DNA of 64,000 nt from Sideroxydans sp. Lineage in GTDB: Bacteria; Pseudomonadota; Gammaproteobacteria; Burkholderiales; Gallionellaceae. This document shows, in pieces, positions 19,088 through 32,300 of the stretch. Both the position numbers and the translations under genes were made by a program. Below the pieces are notes generated by a model. It worked only from the letters and a program-made list of their open reading frames with translations, was not told where the DNA came from and searched no databases. The stretch covers positions 1 through 64,000 of the forward strand of contig JAGXGC010000011.1 in the NCBI GenBank assembly GCA_024636935.1, in the 5' to 3' direction. Numbering within the stretch: position 1 is the stretch's first letter; the number at the start of each line of letters is the position of its first letter.

Positions 19088-21360
19088 TGGCCTCAGTCGA
19101 TAGCGCACGCGCACCGCTACCAGAGCGGATGCTGCACCTGTTGCGTGAATCGCGCTGGCTGTTGCTGGTGGCACTGGCGGCCTATCTGATCCTGATCTTG
19201 GCCGGATATGACCACAACGACCGCGCTTGGTCGCATGAGGCAACAACAGTCATCACACAGAATCCCGGCGGTGTATTCGGGGCTTGGTTGTCTGATGTGC
19301 TGCTCTATGTGTTCGGCTTCTCCGCCTGGTGGTTCGTCACCCTCTTGCTACAACGCGTATGGGCGAGTTATCGCCGCATGCGGGCTGACAGCCTGTTCGA
19401 TGTGCGCACGCTGTGGCTGTCGCTGACCGGCTTCTTCATCCTGCTGGTATCGAGTAGTGCATTGGAAGCATTGCGACTCTACACATGGCAGATCGAATTG
19501 CCGCAGACGCCGGGCGGTATGCTGGGCACGGCTCTGGGCGGCTGGCTGGCACAAGTGTTGGGCTATGTCGGTGCCACCTTGTTCCTGCTGACATTGATGG
19601 CTGTCAGCTTCAGCCTGTACACCGGTTTGTCCTGGCTGCGTTTCATCGACCGCCTAGGAGAATGGATAGAAGACGGCTACATGTGGGCACGTAATGCTTG
19701 GCAGACTTGGCAGGACAAACGTATCGGCGCACAAGCCACATATCAACGCGAAGTGAGCGTGGAAGAAGAGAAGAAGCGCGTCGAAGACCATCAACCCATC
19801 CACATCGAGATGCAGGTGGTCGAGGTGCAGAAGTCTAAGCGTGTGGAGAAAGAGAAGCAGGTCTCGCTGTTTTCAGACATGTCGGACTCAGCGTTGCCGC
19901 CGTTGCATATTCTCGATCAAGCGACCAAGCAGGTCGACATGGTTTCCGCTGAAACATTGGAATTCACTTCGCGCCTCATCGAACGCAAGCTCAACGACTT
20001 CAACGTCACCGTCAAAGTGGTCGGCGCGTATCCCGGTCCGGTCATCACACGCTACGAGATCGAACCCGATGTGGGCGTGAAGGGTAGCCAGATCGTCAAT
20101 CTGGTGCGCGACTTGGCGCGTGCGCTGTCTGTGGTCAGTATCCGCGTGGTGGAGACCATCCCCGGCAAGACATGCATGGCATTAGAACTGCCCAATCCTA
20201 AACGGCAGATGGTGCACTTGTCTGAGATCCTCGGTTCGCAGGTGTATGCCGACATGCATTCGCCGCTCACCATGGCCATGGGCAAGGACATCTCCGGCAA
20301 GCCGGTGGTCGCTGACCTAGGCAAGATGCCGCACGTGCTGGTGGCGGGTACTACGGGTTCCGGTAAGTCTGTGGCGATCAACGCCATGATCCTGTCGCTG
20401 TTGTACAAATCCACGCCACAGGAAGTGCGCCTGATCCTGATCGACCCCAAGATGCTGGAATTGTCGGTATACGAAGGTATTCCGCATCTGCTGGCGCCGG
20501 TGGTCACCGATATGCGCCAAGCCGCCTCCGCACTCAACTGGGGCGTGCAAGAGATGGACAAACGCTACAAGCTGATGTCTGCACTCGGCGTGCGCAACAT
20601 CGCCGGTTACAACCAGAAGGTGCGTGACGCCATCAAGGACGGCAAACCGCTGACCAACCCGTTCAGCATCACGCCCGAATCACCTGAGCCGTTGGAAGAG
20701 CTGCCGTTCATCGTCATCTTCATCGACGAGTTGGCCGACCTGATGATGGTTGTTGGCAAGAAAGTGGAAGAACTCATCGCACGTCTGGCTCAAAAAGCGC
20801 GCGCCGCCGGTATCCACTTGGTACTCGCCACGCAGCGTCCATCGGTGGACGTCATCACCGGCCTGATCAAAGCCAACGTGCCGACCCGTGTTGCTTTCCA
20901 AGTGTCGAGCAAGATCGACTCGCGCACCATCCTCGACCAGCAAGGTGCGGAAGCACTGCTGGGGCAGGGCGACATGCTCTACCTGCCACCGGGTAGCGGC
21001 TATCCGCAGCGCGTGCATGGAGCCTTTGTATCCGATCAGGAAGTACATCGCGTCACAGAGCATCTGAAAGCACAAGGCGAACCGAACTACATCGAAGGCA
21101 TCCTCACTTCGATGGATGAACCGGCCGAAGGTGAGTACGACGGCGGTGGCGGCAATGCAGAAGCAGATGTCTTGTACGACCAAGCGGTAGAGATCGTACT
21201 CAAGACGCGCCGTCCTTCGATCTCGCTGGTGCAGCGCCATCTGCGTATCGGCTACAACCGTGCCGCTCGTCTCATCGAGGCTATGGAGCAAGCCGGGCTG
21301 GTGTCACCGATGCAAGGCAACGGCAATCGCGAAGTGCTCGCACCTGCGCGTCAGGAATAA
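19087..21360 (+). CDS. ftsK: DNA translocase FtsK
   Basis: FtsK pumps DNA at the division septum and activates XerCD for chromosome dimer resolution. The 757-residue protein has four N-terminal membrane helices (about 20-180), a charged linker and a RecA-like motor. The motor carries Walker A GTTGSGKS (421-428) and Walker [17 protein letters not shown]-terminal winged-helix gamma domain follows (about 690-750). The linker is short, as is common outside enterics. lolA follows after 2 nt, the usual order in betaproteobacteria. Confidence 0.96.
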   Translation: MASVDSARAPLPERMLHLLRESRWLLLVALAAYLILILAGYDHNDRAWSHEATTVITQNPGGVFGAWLSDVLLYVFGFSAWWFVTLLLQRVWASYRRMRADSLFDVRTLWLSLTGFFILLVSSSALEALRLYTWQIELPQTPGGMLGTALGGWLAQVLGYVGATLFLLTLMAVSFSLYTGLSWLRFIDRLGEWIEDGYMWARNAWQTWQDKRIGAQATYQREVSVEEEKKRVEDHQPIHIEMQVVEVQKSKRVEKEKQVSLFSDMSDSALPPLHILDQATKQVDMVSAETLEFTSRLIERKLNDFNVTVKVVGAYPGPVITRYEIEPDVGVKGSQIVNLVRDLARALSVVSIRVVETIPGKTCMALELPNPKRQMVHLSEILGSQVYADMHSPLTMAMGKDISGKPVVADLGKMPHVLVAGTTGSGKSVAINAMILSLLYKSTPQEVRLILIDPKMLELSVYEGIPHLLAPVVTDMRQAASALNWGVQEMDKRYKLMSALGVRNIAGYNQKVRDAIKDGKPLTNPFSITPESPEPLEELPFIVIFIDELADLMMVVGKKVEELIARLAQKARAAGIHLVLATQRPSVDVITGLIKANVPTRVAFQVSSKIDSRTILDQQGAEALLGQGDMLYLPPGSGYPQRVHGAFVSDQEVHRVTEHLKAQGEPNYIEGILTSMDEPAEGEYDGGGGNAEADVLYDQAVEIVLKTRRPSISLVQRHLRIGYNRAARLIEAMEQAGLVSPMQGNGNREVLAPARQE

Positions 21361-21362
21361 TC

Positions 21363-21977
21363 ATGCTGAGAAAATTCATCTCGCTACTGCTTTGTCTGGC
21401 AGCGTTCGAAGCCCATGCCGGTGCTGTCGATCAGCTCAAGGCCTTCATCTCCGGCACACGTTCCGCGCAGGCTGAATTCACCCAGACCGTACTCGACAGC
21501 AAGGGCCACAAGATGCAAACCGCATCCGGCATCATGCAGTTCGTGCGCCCCGGAAAGTTCCGCTGGGAATACCGCACACCATATGAACAACTCATCGTCG
21601 GTGACGGCGAGAAGTTCTGGTTGTACGACGCTGATCTGGAACAAGTCACCGTGCGAAAACTGGATGCCGCACTGGGTAGCAGTCCGGCTGCATTGTTGTC
21701 CGGCAACAACGAGATCGAGCGCGACTTTCTGTTGGAAGAAGCGGGAGAGCAGTATGGTCTGACCTGGCTGACCGCCAAGCCGCGCGGCAAGGAATCCACC
21801 TTTTCCGCCATTCGCATGGGCTTCAATGCACAGTCCGAACTGGCCGCGATGGAACTGAATGATGCCTTTGGTAACACCACCATCTTGCGTTTCGCACATA
21901 TGAAACGCAATCCGCAGCTTGCCCCGTCTCTGTTCAAATTCGTGCCGCCCAAAGGCGCTGACGTTCTGGGGGAGTGA
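21363..21977 (+). CDS. lolA: Outer-membrane lipoprotein carrier protein LolA
   Basis: LolA ferries lipoproteins across the periplasm from LolCDE to LolB. The 204-residue protein has a signal peptide (about 1-19, ending HAGA), then AVDQLKAFISGTRSAQAEF and the FRWEY strand typical of LolA. It lies 2 nt after ftsK. The expected next gene, rarA, is displaced by an inserted gene. Confidence 0.95.
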   Translation: MLRKFISLLLCLAAFEAHAGAVDQLKAFISGTRSAQAEFTQTVLDSKGHKMQTASGIMQFVRPGKFRWEYRTPYEQLIVGDGEKFWLYDADLEQVTVRKLDAALGSSPAALLSGNNEIERDFLLEEAGEQYGLTWLTAKPRGKESTFSAIRMGFNAQSELAAMELNDAFGNTTILRFAHMKRNPQLAPSLFKFVPPKGADVLGE

Positions 21978-22068
21978 TCTGAATGGCTGGTATACCTAAC
22001 GTACAGGGTAAATCACTTTCTAATGGAATCGTCCTAGTTGAAGCCTGTAATGTGCAAGAGGATAAGGA

Positions 22069-23526
22069 GTGACTAAGCATTGGGTCGTCCAAGCGCTGAA
22101 CTTGCTCACGCAAAGCCTTGAGCCGGTTCCTCACGAGCTCAATGAACTGGATTGGAAAGCTAGGTTGACTGGCAACAAGGAGCGACTGGTTGAGCATCTG
22201 ATAGCTTTCGCCAATCACCCGAATGGCGGATTTCTTGTGTTCGGTGTGCAGGACGATGCCACGCTTGTCGGGGTTGAGCAGGACGTGGTGGCGCAGATCG
22301 TCAATACACTTGCCAATCTGGGGCGTGATGCAGTGGAGCCGCCTTTGGTTATTGACCATGCTGTGGTTGATTATCAAGGTGTCGCACTTTTGGTTGTTCA
22401 TATTGCAGAGCAAAGCAACAAGCCTGTGCATCGACGCGGGAAGTCGATCGAGGAAGCCTGGATACGTTCAGGAGGAACTACCCGAAAAGCTTCACGTCAG
22501 GACGTAGGCGGACTGATGTTGAACAGCCAGGCTCCGCGCTGGGAATCTCTGCGTGCGTCCAACTTGTTGCAGAGCGGCGAGTTGCTTGCGTTGCTTGATC
22601 TTTCTGTCATTGCAAATTTGCTTCAAAGGCCATTGCCCGCTGAGGAGAGTGAGCTTTTGCGATGGCTGGCTGATGAGGGCATGATCACCCCGGATGGTAA
22701 CGGCTACTACATCACCAACTTCGGTGCGATTGCGGCGGCACGCAATCTGGAGCAGTTCGATACCTTAAAACGTAAGCGCATTCGCCTTATTCGTTATCGC
22801 GGTATGAATAAGGTCGATACCATTGATGAGATGATGGGGCACAAGGGCTATGCGGCAGGGTTCGAAGGGTTGATTAGTCATCTCAAACGAATACTGCCGC
22901 ACTCCGAAGTTATCCAGCAATCGTTGCGTACGGAAGTTTGTCTTTATCCGGAGATAGCACTTCGCGAACTGGTTGCGAACGCACTCATTCACCAGGATTT
23001 TACGATTACCGGAAGCGGCCCGATGATCGAGATTTTTGATGACCGCATCGAGTTCACAAATCCCGGCAGTTTGTTGCCAGGCAAGCGACCGGATCGGTTG
23101 ATCGGTACCACGCCGGAATCGCGCAACGAAATCTTGGCATCTGCATTCAGGCGCTACCGGATCTGTGAGGAGCGTGGCACTGGCTTTCAGAAAGTCGTCG
23201 CAAATATCGAGTTGTTCGGTTTGCCTCCGGTTGTGTTCACTCCCATGGAGAACGCATTCAGGGTTACGCTCTACGCTCCGAAAAAATTCGATGACATGAC
23301 GCAAGACGAACGCATAGAAGCCTGTTATCAGCATGCCGTTCTTCAATATTTATCGAGCCAAACGGTGACCAATACCACGACCCGCCAACGCTTCAAGCTG
23401 CATGAAAAGCGCCGCACGGCGATTTCCAATTTGCTCACAGAGGCAGCGGAGAGGGGGCGGATCAAGCGTAAAGACCCTGATGGGACATCGACGAAATTTG
23501 TAGAGTACGTGCCTTATTGGGCATGA
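22069..23526 (+). CDS. AlbA/Schlafen-like putative DNA-binding ATPase-fold protein
   Basis: This 485-residue protein has an N-terminal AlbA_2 (Schlafen-like) domain (about residues 15-145; FLVFGVQDD, IRSGGTTRKAS). A C-terminal GHKL-type HATPase_c_4 domain follows (about 295-395; ELVANALIHQDF, FTNPGSLLPGKRP, RGTGFQKV). The end looks like a winged helix. Such proteins are often annotated as RecG-related or transcription regulators and occur as accessory genes; the substrate is unknown. The start is a GTG directly abutting AAGGA, so the true start may lie slightly downstream. It separates lolA from rarA. Confidence 0.75.
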   Translation: MTKHWVVQALNLLTQSLEPVPHELNELDWKARLTGNKERLVEHLIAFANHPNGGFLVFGVQDDATLVGVEQDVVAQIVNTLANLGRDAVEPPLVIDHAVVDYQGVALLVVHIAEQSNKPVHRRGKSIEEAWIRSGGTTRKASRQDVGGLMLNSQAPRWESLRASNLLQSGELLALLDLSVIANLLQRPLPAEESELLRWLADEGMITPDGNGYYITNFGAIAAARNLEQFDTLKRKRIRLIRYRGMNKVDTIDEMMGHKGYAAGFEGLISHLKRILPHSEVIQQSLRTEVCLYPEIALRELVANALIHQDFTITGSGPMIEIFDDRIEFTNPGSLLPGKRPDRLIGTTPESRNEILASAFRRYRICEERGTGFQKVVANIELFGLPPVVFTPMENAFRVTLYAPKKFDDMTQDERIEACYQHAVLQYLSSQTVTNTTTRQRFKLHEKRRTAISNLLTEAAERGRIKRKDPDGTSTKFVEYVPYWA

Positions 23527-23601
23527 GTGCCGTGAGACTTCTTTACTTCATCTGGAAACGGAAATTTGTAAAATACTCAATAAAATCATCTTGTTTCTAT
23601 G

Positions 23602-23619
23602 TGTTCCGAAATCGGAACA
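23602..23619. promoter_or_regulatory. 18-bp palindrome upstream of rarA
   Basis: TGTTCCGA-AA-TCGGAACA is a perfect inverted repeat with 8-bp arms and a 2-nt centre. It lies between the AlbA-like gene and rarA, about 67 nt before the rarA ATG. The size and symmetry suit a dimeric repressor site; no regulator can be named. Confidence 0.45.
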
Positions 23620-23685
23620 GCCTTCTGGTGATATGCCGCGATCGTGCAAAATCCCTCAATATTGGTGCCCAGCTAGTAACCCAAA

Positions 23686-27082
<3,397 letters not shown>

Positions 27083-27092
27083 GCCACTCCGG

Positions 27093-28457
27093 CTATTTGG
27101 CGCCGATGCCAAAAGGCAGATGCGTCGCTCTTGGCAGTTTTCCTTCTGTATCCAATCGTTTAAGCATATCGTGATACAACCGCACCGTCTCAACGTGTAC
27201 CACTGCTTCGCCGCCGCGTGCCTGACCATACTTGGTGTGCTCGTAATATTCGGAGCGGGAGAGTAGCGGCATCACACGTTTCACGTCAGCCCATACATCA
27301 GGATTGAGACCGCGTTGGCGGGTGAGTATGCGAGCATCTTCCAGATGTCCCATGCCCTGATTGTAGGCGGCCAGAGCCATCCATAGCCTGTTCTGCTCGG
27401 AGATGCGCAGCGGTAGTTGTTCCTTGAGCAGCTGCAGATAGCGTGAGCCGGCCATGATGCTTTCGCGAGGATCGAGTCGGTTCTTCAGTCCCATGCGGTC
27501 GGCGGTGACCTCGGTGATCATCATCATGCCGCGTACATTGGTGTAGGAGGTCGCATTTGGATCCCAACGGGACTCTCTGTAGGCGAGCGCAGCAATCAAT
27601 CGCCAGTCGATACCTGAGAGGTCGGCGGCATCCTGGAACCACTGTCGGTAATGTGGCAGCACAGAGCGCGTGTCGTTGATGAAGGCAGTGACATCGATGC
27701 TCCCAAGTCTGTCGTTGTGACCGTAGTGGCGATCTATCGCGAAGCTCAAGGCGCGGTTCTTGCGGCTTTCGCCTAGAAAACGGTTCACCTCTTCCAGCAA
27801 GGCTTCGTCACCTTCGGCGCTGATGGCCCAGCTCATGTCAGAGTCGAGGTTCAGGCTCAGGCCGCGATCAACCTCGGGATGGAAATTACGCATGGTGGTG
27901 ATCTGCTCTTCATTAGCCACCGTGCAGCTAATCTGCTCTTCCGCCAATTCTTTCAGCAACTGGATAGGGGAGCTCTCCTTGCGCGACTCCCAGACCAATT
28001 CTTCATGTTCTTCACGCAGTTTGCGCAAAGCGGCTTCTTGCGCAGATTCACGCGCGACTACCAGTTCTCGCGCGGTGAGTTCTTCCAGTTTGCGGGGGGA
28101 CTTGCCATTGCAGACCACGCGTTCATCCAGCTTGTGGTAACCGTCGCTGTAACGCAGTGAAGGATTGGAATGGGAACGAAAGCCAGCGACCAGATGGGCT
28201 TTGCCCGCCAGCACAGTGGCAACAGCTTCATCGGATGTTTGCTTGATCAATCGCACGCGCACATTGAGATGCTTGGCGAACAGGGTGACTAGATCGGATT
28301 CGAACGCAGAATCGGTGACCATGCTGGCATCTGGCACCACTGCGACAAGCTCTCCATGACGCCAGTCCGGCAGAGGCGTTGTTTCGGTTGCCTTGATCAC
28401 CAGCCAAGCGAATAGGCCGATCAGGACGACCACCCGCAGAGGAAAGAGACTACGCAT
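27093..28457 (-). CDS. mltF: MltF-like membrane-bound lytic murein transglycosylase
   Basis: This 454-residue protein has an N-terminal signal anchor (about 5-22), a periplasmic solute-binding (SBP_bac_3) domain (about 35-245) and a C-terminal SLT domain (about 275-425). The catalytic Glu295 is in AYRESRWDP. The VRGMMMITEVTA and AAYNQGMGHLEDAR signatures are present. MltF cuts peptidoglycan glycan strands, forming anhydromuramic ends, and its N-domain modulates activity. It is a little shorter than the E. coli enzyme. Confidence 0.9.
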   Translation of the reverse strand: MRSLFPLRVVVLIGLFAWLVIKATETTPLPDWRHGELVAVVPDASMVTDSAFESDLVTLFAKHLNVRVRLIKQTSDEAVATVLAGKAHLVAGFRSHSNPSLRYSDGYHKLDERVVCNGKSPRKLEELTARELVVARESAQEAALRKLREEHEELVWESRKESSPIQLLKELAEEQISCTVANEEQITTMRNFHPEVDRGLSLNLDSDMSWAISAEGDEALLEEVNRFLGESRKNRALSFAIDRHYGHNDRLGSIDVTAFINDTRSVLPHYRQWFQDAADLSGIDWRLIAALAYRESRWDPNATSYTNVRGMMMITEVTADRMGLKNRLDPRESIMAGSRYLQLLKEQLPLRISEQNRLWMALAAYNQGMGHLEDARILTRQRGLNPDVWADVKRVMPLLSRSEYYEHTKYGQARGGEAVVHVETVRLYHDMLKRLDTEGKLPRATHLPFGIGAK

Positions 28458-28521
28458 TATCGATTGCGACGCGATTCAGGATGGAGTGAGTAACATTCTG
28501 CCCGAAAAAGGAGGTTGCTGG

Positions 28522-28527
28522 TAAAAT
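28522..28527 (+). promoter_or_regulatory. Possible tRNA promoter -10 with GC-rich discriminator
   Basis: TAAAAT (28522-28527) is followed by GCGCGCCC, the GC-rich discriminator typical of stringently controlled stable-RNA promoters. The -35 position has no clear match. It lies 53 nt before the tRNA-Ser gene. Confidence 0.3.
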
Positions 28528-28580
28528 GCGCGCCCTTCAGCGTGCGTCTGGTTTCCATATGCACGTTCGAACAGAGTCTC

Positions 28581-28668
28581 GGAGAGGTGGCAGAGTGGTC
28601 GAATGTACCTGACTCGAAATCAGGCATACCGCAAGGTATCGAGGGTTCGAATCCCTCCCTCTCCGCCA
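28581..28668 (+). tRNA. tRNA-Ser (anticodon CGA)
   Basis: The 88-nt gene encodes CCA. The acceptor arm GGAGAGG pairs with CCTCTCC. The anticodon stem CCTGA/TCAGG (28608-28612, 28620-28624) frames the loop with anticodon CGA at 28615-28617, which reads UCG. A long variable arm (about 28625-28643) marks a class II tRNA, and the T arm contains GGTTCGAATCC. It is charged by SerS, encoded nearby. Confidence 0.97.
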
Positions 28669-28674
28669 AACACG

Positions 28675-28698
28675 AACCGCCCCTTGAGGGCGGTTTTT
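28675..28698 (+). terminator. Terminator of tRNA-Ser
   Basis: CCGCCC/GGGCGG (28677-28682 with 28688-28693) forms a short-loop hairpin followed by TTTTT. It starts 7 nt after the tRNA CCA end. A near-identical hairpin recurs at 28855-28880. Confidence 0.85.
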
Positions 28699-28830
28699 GT
28701 TTGGCTGAAAGGAAGTGTGGACGGAGCATCTTGGGTTCGACCAGCGAGCACTGCTCGCGCAGGACGCCTTCAGGCGGTCCCGAGCCTGGCGAGGGATGAG
28801 GGTTTCGCGGAGGCAACGCGAAAGCCGAAC
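28699..28830. repeat. Three-hairpin insert between duplicated tRNA-Ser ends
   Basis: This ~130-bp stretch holds three successive inverted repeats: GCGAGCA/TGCTCGC (28744-28758), CGCCT/AGGCG (28765-28776) and TTTCGCG/CGCGAAA (28803-28823). It is bounded by two copies of the tRNA-Ser 3' end plus terminator. It may be a small structured repeat element or a non-coding RNA. The reading frames across it cross the tRNA and look spurious. Confidence 0.5.
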
Positions 28831-28851
28831 AATCCCTCCCTCTCCGCCAAA
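28831..28851 (+). repeat. Direct repeat of the tRNA-Ser 3' end
   Basis: Twenty-one bases at 28831-28851 are identical to 28650-28670, the T-arm/acceptor 3' end of tRNA-Ser including CCA and two following bases. No matching 5' half is present, so this is a tRNA fragment, not a second gene. It resembles the direct repeat left when an element integrates at a tRNA 3' end or after a partial tandem duplication. Confidence 0.8.
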
Positions 28852-28854
28852 TGC

Positions 28855-28880
28855 AAAACCGCCCCATGAGGGCGGTTTTT
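28855..28880 (+). terminator. Duplicated tRNA-Ser terminator
   Basis: AAAACCGCCC/GGGCGGTTTT (28855-28864 with 28870-28879) around CATGA, ending in T residues. It differs from the first terminator (28675-28698) by one loop base and a longer stem, and follows the duplicated tRNA 3' fragment. Confidence 0.8.
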
Positions 28881-28970
28881 ATTTAAACAATGATAATGGT
28901 TTGCAATCAATTTTGGAATTGACCATGAGCGCGCGGCGGATTACTGTGGTTAAAGGAGGAATCAATAGTC

Positions 28971-29222
28971 ATGAACTTAGAATCCAAAAATAGTAGCGTC
29001 GGTATAGAGCGTCGCAAATACCCGCATATTCGTGAGATATTCGATGATGCCTATCGCATTGTCTTTCCATTATTGGAATCGAGTGGGGAGATGATTGGTA
29101 GGACATCCCACAGCATGCTGCATCAAGCATTGAGAAACGCCTTTCCAGATCTGCACAAGCAAGACCTTCCCATCCTTGCGGCCTCGTTGACACGGGTATT
29201 TCGTGAGCGTCGCAAGCCCTAA
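28971..29222 (+). CDS. Small protein of unknown function (83 aa)
   Basis: I do not recognise this protein. It is 83 residues, basic, with no signal peptide or membrane helix, and is predicted mostly helical (IREIFDDAYRIVF, HSMLHQALRNAF). Support for it being real comes from a strong Shine-Dalgarno AGGAGG at 28954-28959 placed about 11 nt before the ATG. It is the only gene between tRNA-Ser and dnaE. Confidence 0.55.
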   Translation: MNLESKNSSVGIERRKYPHIREIFDDAYRIVFPLLESSGEMIGRTSHSMLHQALRNAFPDLHKQDLPILAASLTRVFRERRKP

Positions 29223-29321
29223 GGCCAATAACAACGGCTAGTCGTTATTGATAACTGGATTTCTTTCCGGTCCGGGGTGGGGGCGGTGTAAAATCAACGC
29301 CTGAATTGACTGCCGCCGAAC

Positions 29322-32300
29322 ATGCCTCAACCTGCTTTCGTCCATCTTCGTCTACATAGCGAATATTCCATCGCTGATGGCATCGTGCGCATCGGCGAAG
29401 CGGTGGCGGCGGCACAGGCGGATGCGCAACCTGCGCTGGCACTGACCGACCTTTCCAACGTCTTCGGGCTGGTGAAGTTCTACAAGAAGACGCGCGGTTC
29501 GGGCATCAAACCCGTGGCCGGTTGTGACGTGTTCGTCAGCAACGATGCCGCGCGCGACCAACCCCATCGTCTATTGCTGCTGTGCCAATCCAATGCCGGT
29601 TATCTGCGCCTGTGTGATCTGCTGACGCGCGCCTTTCTGGGCAATCAATTCCGCGGCCGTCCCGAGATACGCAAGGAATGGCTGAGCGAAGGCACAGAAG
29701 GCTTGATCGCCTTGTCGGGCTTTCACATGGGCGAAGTGGGGCTGGGGATGCAGAATGGCAATCCCAATGCCGCCAAGCAAGCCGCACTCGACTATGCCGC
29801 GCTGTTCCCCGAGCGTTTCTATCTGGAAGTGCAGCGCTGTGGATTCACGCGCGAGGAAGAGTTCATTCGCGACACGGTGAAACTGGCGAACGAACTGAAC
29901 TTGCCAGTGGTGGCCACGCATCCTATTCAGTTCCTTTCCATTGATGATTACAAGGCGCATGAGGCGCGCGTGTGTATCGCGGAAGGCTATGTGCTGAACG
30001 ACAAGCGCCGTGTGAAGCAATTCACCGCCCAGCAGCATTTCAAGACGCAGGCCGAGATGGCCGAACTGTTCGCCGATCTGCCGCAGGCTTTGCAGAACAG
30101 CGTGGAGATCGCCAAACGTTGCAATCTCACACTGAAGCTCGGCACCAACTACTTGCCAGACTTCCCCACCCCCAACGGAGAATCGCTGGACCAGTTCCTG
30201 CGCGACGAAGCTTTGCGCGGTTTAGAGCGGCGCATGGTGCAGCTCTATGCGGATGAGACGGTGCGCGCAGAGAAGATGCCGGAATATGTAGCGCGTCTTG
30301 ATTTCGAGACCGAGACCATCATCAAGATGGGATTCCCCGGCTACTTCCTGATCGTGTCTGACTTTATCCGCTGGGCGAAATCGTATCCCCACGAGCGCTT
30401 CCCTAACGGCGTGCCGGTGGGGCCGGGCCGTGGTTCCGGTGCCGGTTCGCTGGTGGCGTATTCACTGGGCATCACCGATCTCGACCCCTTGCGTTACGAC
30501 TTGCTGTTCGAGCGCTTCCTGAACCCAGAGCGCGTCTCCATGCCCGACTTCGACGTGGACTTCTGTCAGGACGGGCGCGAACTGGTGATCCAATATGTGC
30601 GCCAGCATTACGGCGAGGCCTGCGTGTCGCAGATCGCCACTTTCGGCACCATGGCATCCAAGGGCGTGATCCGCGACGTGGGTCGCGTGCTGGATTTCCC
30701 GTATATGTTGTGTGACCGCTTGTCCAAACTTGTGCCGCTGGAAGGTGTGAAGCCGGTCTCGTTGAGCAAAGCACGCGAGATGGAACCGGAGTTCAACGCC
30801 ATCATCGCCAGCGAAGAAGGCGTGGACGAGTTGATGGAGCTAGGCGAGCGACTGGAGGATCTGACGCGTAACGTCGGTATGCACGCCGGTGGTGTGTTGA
30901 TCGCACCGGGCAAGCTCACTGATTTCTGTCCGCTGTATTGCGCAGAAGGCAGCGAGAGCACGGTCAGCCAATTCGATAAAGACGACGTGGAAGCGGTCGG
31001 TCTGGTGAAGTTCGACTTCTTGGGTCTGCGCACGCTGACCATCATCGACTGGGCAGTGCGCTACATCAAAGTATCCGGCATCGAGGGCACGCAAGACTTC
31101 AACATCGACACCATCCCGCTCGACGACAAGCCCACCTACGACAAGATATTCCGTAACGCGAACACCACTGCGGTGTTCCAGTTTGAATCGCGCGGCATGA
31201 AGGACACGCTGGTGAAAGCCCAGCCCGACTGCATCGACGACCTGATCGCGCTGAACGCTTTGTATCGTCCCGGTCCGATGGACTTCATCCCGGACTACAT
31301 CAACCGTAAACATGGCCGCGAGCAAGTGATCATCCCGCACCCCTGCCTGGAAAAAGTGGTCGGCGCGACGTACGGCATCATGGTGTATCAGGAGCAGGTG
31401 ATGCAGGCGGCGCAGGTAGTGGCTGGTTACACGCTGGGCGGCGCCGACATGTTGCGCCGTGCGATGGGTAAGAAGAAAGCCGAGGAGATGGCCGAGCAGC
31501 GCAGCATTTTTGTGGCGGGTGCGGCGAACAACAACATCGACGAGAAGAAGGCGAACGAGATCTTCGACACCATGGAGAAGTTCGCGGGCTACGGCTTCAA
31601 TAAGTCGCACGCCGCTGCTTACTCTGTGGTCGCTTATCAAACCGCTTACCTGAAATGTCATTACCCGGCCGCGTTCATGGCGGCCACGCTGTCCTCGGAA
31701 ATGGATAACACCGACAAGGTGAGTTTCTTCTATCAGGACTCGGCGGTGCAGGGCATCACCATCCTGCCGCCGGACATCAATAGTTCGCTGTATCGCTTCA
31801 CGCCGACCGACGAGAAGATAATGGCCTATGGACTGGGCGCAGTGAAAGGTACGGGCGAAGCAGCGGTTGAAAACATCGTGGCAGCGCGCAAAGAAGGCGG
31901 GCCGTTCACCGACCTGTTCGACTTCTGCCGTCGCGTGGACAAGCGCGTGGTCAATCGCCGCGCCATCGAAGCGCTGATCAAGGCGGGTGCGTTCGACAGC
32001 ATCAACGACCATCGTTATCAATTGTTGGCTTCGCTCGATTCAGCGCTGGGTAGTGCCGAGCAGCATGCGCGCGCGGCCAATCAGGTCAGCCTGTTCGGCG
32101 ATGATCCGGCCGAAGACATGACATTGCCGATGGCAGAAGTTGAACGCTGGAAACTGCGTGAGCAGTTGCAGCAGGAAAAGACCGCACTCGGCTTCTATTT
32201 GTCTGGCCATCCGTATCAAGAGTTCGAGCAGGAACTATCCAACTTCGTCAGCATGCGCTTGGAGAAAGTCACACCGGAGATATTGCCTGCTGCCAACGGC

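Noticed and set aside
28515-28869. Open frames across the tRNA-Ser gene and its downstream repeat
   Set aside because: They cross the tRNA and two terminators and encode only repeat-derived peptide.
29223-29260. CAATAAC/GTTATTG hairpin before dnaE as a terminator
   Set aside because: Seven-bp A/T-rich stem with an 11-nt loop and no T-tract; too weak to call.
30840-32021. Long antisense frame inside dnaE
   Set aside because: A shadow of the high-GC dnaE codons, no domain or ribosome-binding site.
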